A stretch of 64,000 nucleotides of DNA from Archegozetes longisetosus (lineage: Eukaryota; Arthropoda; Arachnida; Sarcoptiformes; Trhypochthoniidae): assembly GCA_018873245.2 (NCBI GenBank), contig JAEMBT020000009.1, positions 14,607,794 through 14,671,793 on the forward strand. The letters are read 5' to 3'. Position numbers and translations under genes: made by a program. The notes beneath the pieces are model-generated. The model did no database searches and was not told where the DNA came from. It saw only the letters and a program-made list of their open reading frames with translations. Within the stretch, counting starts at the first letter, position 1, and each line of letters begins with the position of its first letter. Shown here piece after piece: positions 59,782 through 64,000 of this stretch.

Positions 59782-60700
59782 TTTTTGAGTTATTATTTTT
59801 ATGGCCTCATTTAATAGTTGATTATTTCACTCGAGACATGTTTTGTCTCAATACTTGTCAGTATGTCTTTCGTTGAATGTAAATATATTTTATGTTCATT
59901 ACTACAAAAATGAGTCCACAATACTTTGATCAGTGTTAATTATCAAAAAATATAATATGAAACCAGTCAAAACAATTCTTTACAAGTTCCGTTTACTTTG
60001 AACTTCTGAATTAGAAATCATATCAGTGCATAACAGATTGTATTTCATACTTTAAAATTTGACTTATGATTAGTATTGTTTGAATTTGTCTTTTCCCTAT
60101 TTGGTATATGTTGCTCGTAAATACAATTTTGTATTTGTTAAACTTTTACGCATACTTTGAATAGTAGTTTTCATAACATTAACTTTTCATGTACACTGTT
60201 CGGTTTTCTATACCATACATCTTTCAGGCAAAGTTCCATTTGAAAGCTAAAGTTAAGGTACTTTTATTTAAAGTATGGATAAAAGTTTAATAAAGTTGTA
60301 ATTTCAAGCAAATAATCGAAAATGAGGGCAAGACAAATTCAAACAAAACAAATCATAAGTCAAATTTAAGAGTTCAAAATTTATTATCGAAGCTCTGTAT
60401 GAATTTTGTTCAATAAATAACTGTTTTCTTATGAATGACTAAGTTTTAATAACTATAACTTAGTAATATCTTATTGTGTGTGCAGTTACATTACTTTTCA
60501 GTTGTAACTTTATATACATTGTTTTATTTTCTCTACTGTACATTTTTGAAGTAAAGCTTCATATGCATTCCTTCCTCTGAATGACACTCGGTTATAGAAT
60601 CTACTGATGCGTCTCTAAAAAATTTAATAAATTTCTTTCACAAATCGAAATTTAAAATCAATCTTCAATTTGTACTAATCAAACTAAAAGTTTCAATTTT
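59782..60700. other. AT-rich DNA with a loose inverted repeat
   Basis: 59990-60110 and 60320-60410 are imperfect inverted copies (TTTGACTTATGATTAG pairs with a CATAAGTCAAATTT-type segment; AATTTGTCTT pairs with AAGACAAATT). Possibly a decayed foldback. No gene. Confidence 0.4.
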
Positions 60701-60705
60701 TCTTA

Positions 60706-60865
60706 GGCGGTAAATTTTTATTGAAATATATAATCAGTGATCATAATAGATACTGTCTAATAATTGACCGAATCAATGGTAATATAAAATTTATAGACTT
60801 AATTTTTTTACTATATTTCTGTTTCAGCATTTGACTTACTGGTAAAGATATGCTTACTGGTTTAA
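60706..60865 (+). pseudogene. Gustatory-receptor exon 3 remnant (copy E)
   Basis: Follows a CTTAG acceptor like that of copy D and encodes GKFLLKYIISDHNRYCLIID, then RINGNIKFIDL. The frame shifts by one base near 60820, after which ISVSAFDLLV matches the fifth helix of copies C and D. Homology then ends. It belongs with the exon 2 remnant at 55915; the GM2A-like gene lies between them. Confidence 0.75.
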
Positions 60866-61169
60866 ATTTTTAAAAATATGTTATTTATTTATTAGTTTCG
60901 ACTTTAAAGCTATAAAATCCAGCCAATAACTCAAATGCGAAGTTATTATGAAAAAAAATCTTGCTAAATTACTATAATCAGTAAATAACGCATACAGTAG
61001 GCGATATGCAACAAAGCTATTCAAAGATTATCAATAAGTTACTTAATCGCCAAATATCATGTAGGTCATACATGTACTCTATGTCAACGACTAAAATAAA
61101 TTTTCTAAATTGTGCAGTGTAGGGCTAGGTATCATGACTATAAATCAAACTAGGAGATTATTGAATCTA

Positions 61170-61756
61170 ACGTATAAGTGCGTTATATGTACGTGCGTAT
61201 TTAAGCCTCATAAAGTTAGGTCAGCTCCAAAAAAGTCAATTTCACTTTAAACGCGCACTTTTCATGACACATTATTAGCACATGTTTTAAGCACAAAGTA
61301 AGTGACCTTTAACTTGTAATTAGAAGTCAATACACAAATTAGTCAGTAAGTAGTCATTAAAATGGATCAAAATATTTATAATAATCTGAACAACGGCTCA
61401 AATATTATCAATGAAACTCAAATAATATCAGATCTAAGTGAGTAAAGCTAATTTTAAGTTATATGTTTACATATATTTAATATTTGTTTACACAACAAAG
61501 CGAACAAATAAGTTTAATAAAACTTAACATCTAATTATCGACCATTAAGTTAAAATAAATTCAATTAAAATCCTTATTTCTCAAAATAGCATAAAGTGCC
61601 TCAAAGTAACACAAAAAATTGTCATCTAGTGCGTATTTAAAGCGAATTTATTAGTGTTTCACTTTAAATACGTGCGTGTTTAAAACCATTTTTGTGGTCC
61701 ATAAAAAAGTCCAGTTTCATTTTAAATACGCGCGTATTCAAAGCGCACTTATACGT
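61170..61756. mobile_element. TA-flanked element with long inverted ends
   Basis: 587 bp. Ends ACGTATAAGTGCG on both sides (inverted), flanked by TA (61168-61169, 61757-61758), with repeated GCGTATTTAA motifs in both subterminal regions. A 27-codon ORF at 61361-61444 near the middle has a strong GTGAGT donor-like site at its end and could be a remnant exon. Superfamily not assigned beyond the TA target. Confidence 0.65.
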
Positions 61757-61885
61757 TAATAAGTGTTACTACAAACAAGTTACTTAAGAATGATTTCTTT
61801 TTTCTTTTAATGAAGTAACAAGTAGACCATTTCTTCGTGCAAACTACTGTGCATTACAATAGCCTATAAACGAGAAAATAAAAAC

Positions 61886-62623
61886 TTAATGGCAATGTAG
61901 TTTTGAAAATTCATTTGACATACAAGTTTGTTGTGTGCGGTAAATAGAGGCTGTTTCCGGATGGGTTGTTCTTATTTTTTGCAAGTCGTCAACCACAGTG
62001 GTTTTGTGAGATTGAAAGTCGTTTGGATGACCAAGCCGAACGAGATTATGAAAATTGAGATCTTCAAGCTTGTAACTAAGGTTAGATTTTTGTTGATATG
62101 AAAACTTTGTAAAGGCAGTTTCTGATTCGTGAGTGTGTTTATCTAGTCTCATATCTAAAATTGCAAGTCGTTCATTATCGATGCGTTTTCTATTTAGAAT
62201 TCTATTAATAAATCCAATAGAAAATTCAGCAAAATTGTCATAAGTATATAGACAAACGTTGATGAAAAGTATTCCATGAACTGTTTTAGAGTGCATTGCG
62301 TGATAGTCATAAATACTATCATCGTCATCTCCGTTAGTGAGGTTATAGAAGACAGAATCTAAAGTATCTCGTAATCTCACGACTGATGGTGGCAAATATC
62401 TACCTGTGTACTCACCAACAAAACCACCGGTAGATCTAAAGTATGAAGCAGGTGAAGATCCGACTACAATTACTCTCAAGCGCTCATAGGTCGGCCAGTG
62501 TTCAATGAGGGCTTCTAGCTCTGAGCTCTGCAGAACTTCAAATTGACCACTCTCAGAAAAGAAGTCCCAATAACCTTTTTCTCTGAGAAGGGTTTCCGAA
62601 TTTTCAGCCATTTTGGGTTTCAC
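61886..62623 (-). CDS. Intronless ORF, divergent uracil-DNA-glycosylase-fold protein (tentative)
   Basis: 245 codons without interruption. The pattern follows family-1 uracil-DNA glycosylases: LRVIVVGSSPASYF where the family has the water-activating GQDPYH loop, then GRYLPPSVVRLRDTLDSV like the PPSL-N-I-EL segment, then HGILFINVCLYTYDNF like QGVLLLN..LTV, and near the end RLGHPNDFQSH resembling the HPSPLS loop. The catalytic Asp and the PYH are replaced, so glycosylase activity is unlikely. A TATATAAA box lies 48 bases upstream of the ATG (62678-62671, minus). Base composition is less AT-rich than the surroundings and no intron is needed, which would suit a gene captured from another genome, perhaps a DNA virus; no other virus hallmark is seen. 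The assignment is by motif order only and could be wrong. Confidence 0.4.
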   Translation of the reverse strand: MKPKMAENSETLLREKGYWDFFSESGQFEVLQSSELEALIEHWPTYERLRVIVVGSSPASYFRSTGGFVGEYTGRYLPPSVVRLRDTLDSVFYNLTNGDDDDSIYDYHAMHSKTVHGILFINVCLYTYDNFAEFSIGFINRILNRKRIDNERLAILDMRLDKHTHESETAFTKFSYQQKSNLSYKLEDLNFHNLVRLGHPNDFQSHKTTVVDDLQKIRTTHPETASIYRTQQTCMSNEFSKLHCH

Positions 62624-62670
62624 ACTAATTACAAACTATATAGTTATGGGGGTTACTTACATACACACAC

Positions 62671-62678
62671 TTTATATA
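62671..62678 (-). promoter_or_regulatory. TATA box of the glycosylase-like ORF
   Basis: TATATAAA on the minus strand, 48 bases before the ATG at 62623, leaving room for a short 5' leader without an intron. Confidence 0.5.
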
Positions 62679-62887
62679 TAGTGTACGTTCGTTTCTCGTT
62701 TTGAGTTGCTAATGATATTGCTTTAAAAAATGAGAGCCAAGAGGAGATATCAGCAATGATGAAACCATAGAAGGTTCTGGAAATTAGTGCCTTTGTTTCC
62801 ATCTAGTTTTAAATTAGTAAAATATCTGAACCGCACTCTATTGTTAATAATCATGACTGGAAATTATACGTATTACACACACATTAA

Positions 62888-63040
62888 ATGGATATAAAAA
62901 CGAAGTTCATAGATGCGCACACTAAAAATATGGATAAGCTATTAACTCAATACTTATATCAAAAGCAAACAATATATGGTCTCACAGCATTCGTATTGCT
63001 TTCATTTTTTGGGTTTGTTGTTTCATTCTTTGTAAACTAA
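62888..63040 (+). CDS. 50-residue ORF with a C-terminal membrane helix
   Basis: Starts at an ATG (MDIKTKFIDAHTKNMDKLLT) and ends in a hydrophobic helix (GLTAFVLLSFFGFVVSFFVN), i.e. a predicted tail-anchored mini-protein. It is divergent from the glycosylase-like ORF, 264 bases away. T-rich DNA produces hydrophobic segments easily, so this may be chance. No family recognised. Confidence 0.3.
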   Translation: MDIKTKFIDAHTKNMDKLLTQYLYQKQTIYGLTAFVLLSFFGFVVSFFVN

Positions 63041-63279
63041 AGTGATTCTTTCTCGTATCGTCAAGATTTCTGTAACATATTTTATATATTCACGAACTAT
63101 AACTTATATTCAGTCAGGATATATCATTTTTATTACTCATAAGTGAAAACTTTTGGTAAAAATTTCTGAGAAATTATCAAATAAAACTACATTTCATCTA
63201 GCAATGAGTACAATCCAAGTTTCAATTCTCATGAAATTTGCGCACAAAGTATTATTTAATGCTATATGCGTTTAAACGA

Positions 63280-63360
63280 CGTAGCACGTGAACTGAGCGC
63301 AGTCAATTTGAGCGCATACATAATCTAACGCACGACAATTGAGCGCAAAATGTTGAAAAT
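63280..63360. mobile_element. Possible terminus of a second Mutator-like element
   Basis: Begins GTAGCACGTGAACTGAGCGC and continues with AGTCAATTTGAGCGC and GACAATTGAGCGC, close to the terminus of the element at 16553-17236 (GTAGCACGTTAATTCAGCGC, GACAATTCAGCGC). No matching other end or target duplication was found before the window ends. Confidence 0.5.
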
Positions 63361-64000
63361 AGAATTTAATATAATTTTGATTAATTATTATTGATTAATT
63401 GAATCAAAACATAAATTTTTTGATTTTAACTCATTGAATTAAATTCTACCTAATTTGATTGAACTAAATTCAGCTTAATTATATCGGATTAAAAGCAAAA
63501 TTTTTAGAAAAGTAATGTAACACAATTTATAATAGTGATAATGTCTGGATTAAACCCGCATGTGTTTGCTTTACAATCGTGTGCAATGACTGCTGCGCTA
63601 TTAAAGCACAGAGTATCAAAATAGTCACATACCTAAGTGTCATTAAATTTTTCAAAACTGAATACAGGTAGAGTTTATTTTTATTTTATTTTAAGGAACA
63701 ATAATGGGGTTTTAATATACAATTTTTTTCGAAGTGTTTGCCTTCGGAAACAACATAGCGAAGGCGAACAACGAATTCATTCATCTCGCGTTGATAGACC
63801 TCTCTTGAGATTAGTGTTTGATGAGTATTAATTTTTTTACAAAAAGTAAAGTAAAAGTATCTTTTTAAAATATATTACTCAAAAAGTACGGAAAAGTAAA
63901 ATATTTACTTCTCTACTTTTTTTAATTCAAAAAAGTAAAAGTATTTTAAAAGCATTTTATTCGAGTAAACTGAAAGTAAAAGTTACAAAACGACGGCAAA
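63361..64000. other. AT-rich window end with AAAGTA-rich repeats
   Basis: 63838-63990 is an irregular array of AAAAGTAAAAGTA motifs with partial inverted symmetry (GTAAAATATTTAC), possibly the end of a mobile element. 63361-63480 has repeated TTGATTAA/AATTGAATTAAA motifs. An ORF at 63637-63831 shows no protein-like features. Confidence 0.4.

Noticed and set aside
63637..63831. 64-codon plus-strand ORF near the window end
   Set aside because: Low-complexity surroundings and no protein-like features.

Overview
This is eukaryotic, AT-rich, gene-poor DNA. Genes are split by GT-AG introns, several only about 50-70 bases long, and transposon remnants are dense. The gene content (alpha integrin, a two-propeller YWTD/EGF receptor, a clustered family of seven-helix gustatory-type receptors, a DEG/ENaC channel, a GM2-activator/ML-type lipid-binding gene) points to an arthropod. 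Chemoreceptors of this kind, a DEG/ENaC gene and an ML-type gene within a few tens of kb fit best with a mite (Acari, possibly trombidiform). That placement is inference; no rRNA or mitochondrial marker is present.

Layout. 191-5776 (+): the last eleven exons of an alpha integrin, with the 5' part lost beyond the window edge. 6.5-48.2 kb: a cluster of four duplicated gustatory-receptor-like units, all on the minus strand. A (7.3-8.9 kb) and B (12.9-14.5 kb) are intact three-exon genes. C (20.6-24.6 kb) has a stop in exon 1. D (42.0-47.0 kb) has a frameshift near its 3' end. A fifth, decayed and inverted copy (E) survives as two fragments at 55.9 and 60.7 kb (+). The units share flanks, so many transposon insertions can be dated and delimited by comparison with the empty site in a sister copy. 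30.3-33.4 kb: a broken 3.1-kb DNA transposon. 34.2-36.5 kb (+): an intact three-exon YWTD/EGF membrane protein. 51.6-54.2 kb (-): a DEG/ENaC gene with two fused channel modules and one frame change. 57.1-59.8 kb (+): a GM2A/ML-type gene whose first exon is split by a TTAA-flanked MITE. 61.9-62.6 kb (-): an intronless ORF resembling the uracil-DNA glycosylase fold but lacking its catalytic motif, next to a 50-codon membrane ORF.

Mobile elements include a full-length DD41D-type mariner with an intact transposase and matching terminal repeats, several hAT relics with 8-bp target duplications, a Mutator-like element with a 9-bp duplication, TTAA-flanked (piggyBac-like) MITEs, TA-flanked Tc1/mariner and pogo-like MITEs, a 5'-truncated LINE, a solo LTR and several long foldback elements. 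Nesting is common. Integrin, YWTD receptor, chemoreceptors and channel would all act at the cell surface, but nothing suggests that they form one pathway. The apparent theme is rapid turnover of chemosensory-type genes in a transposon-rich region.
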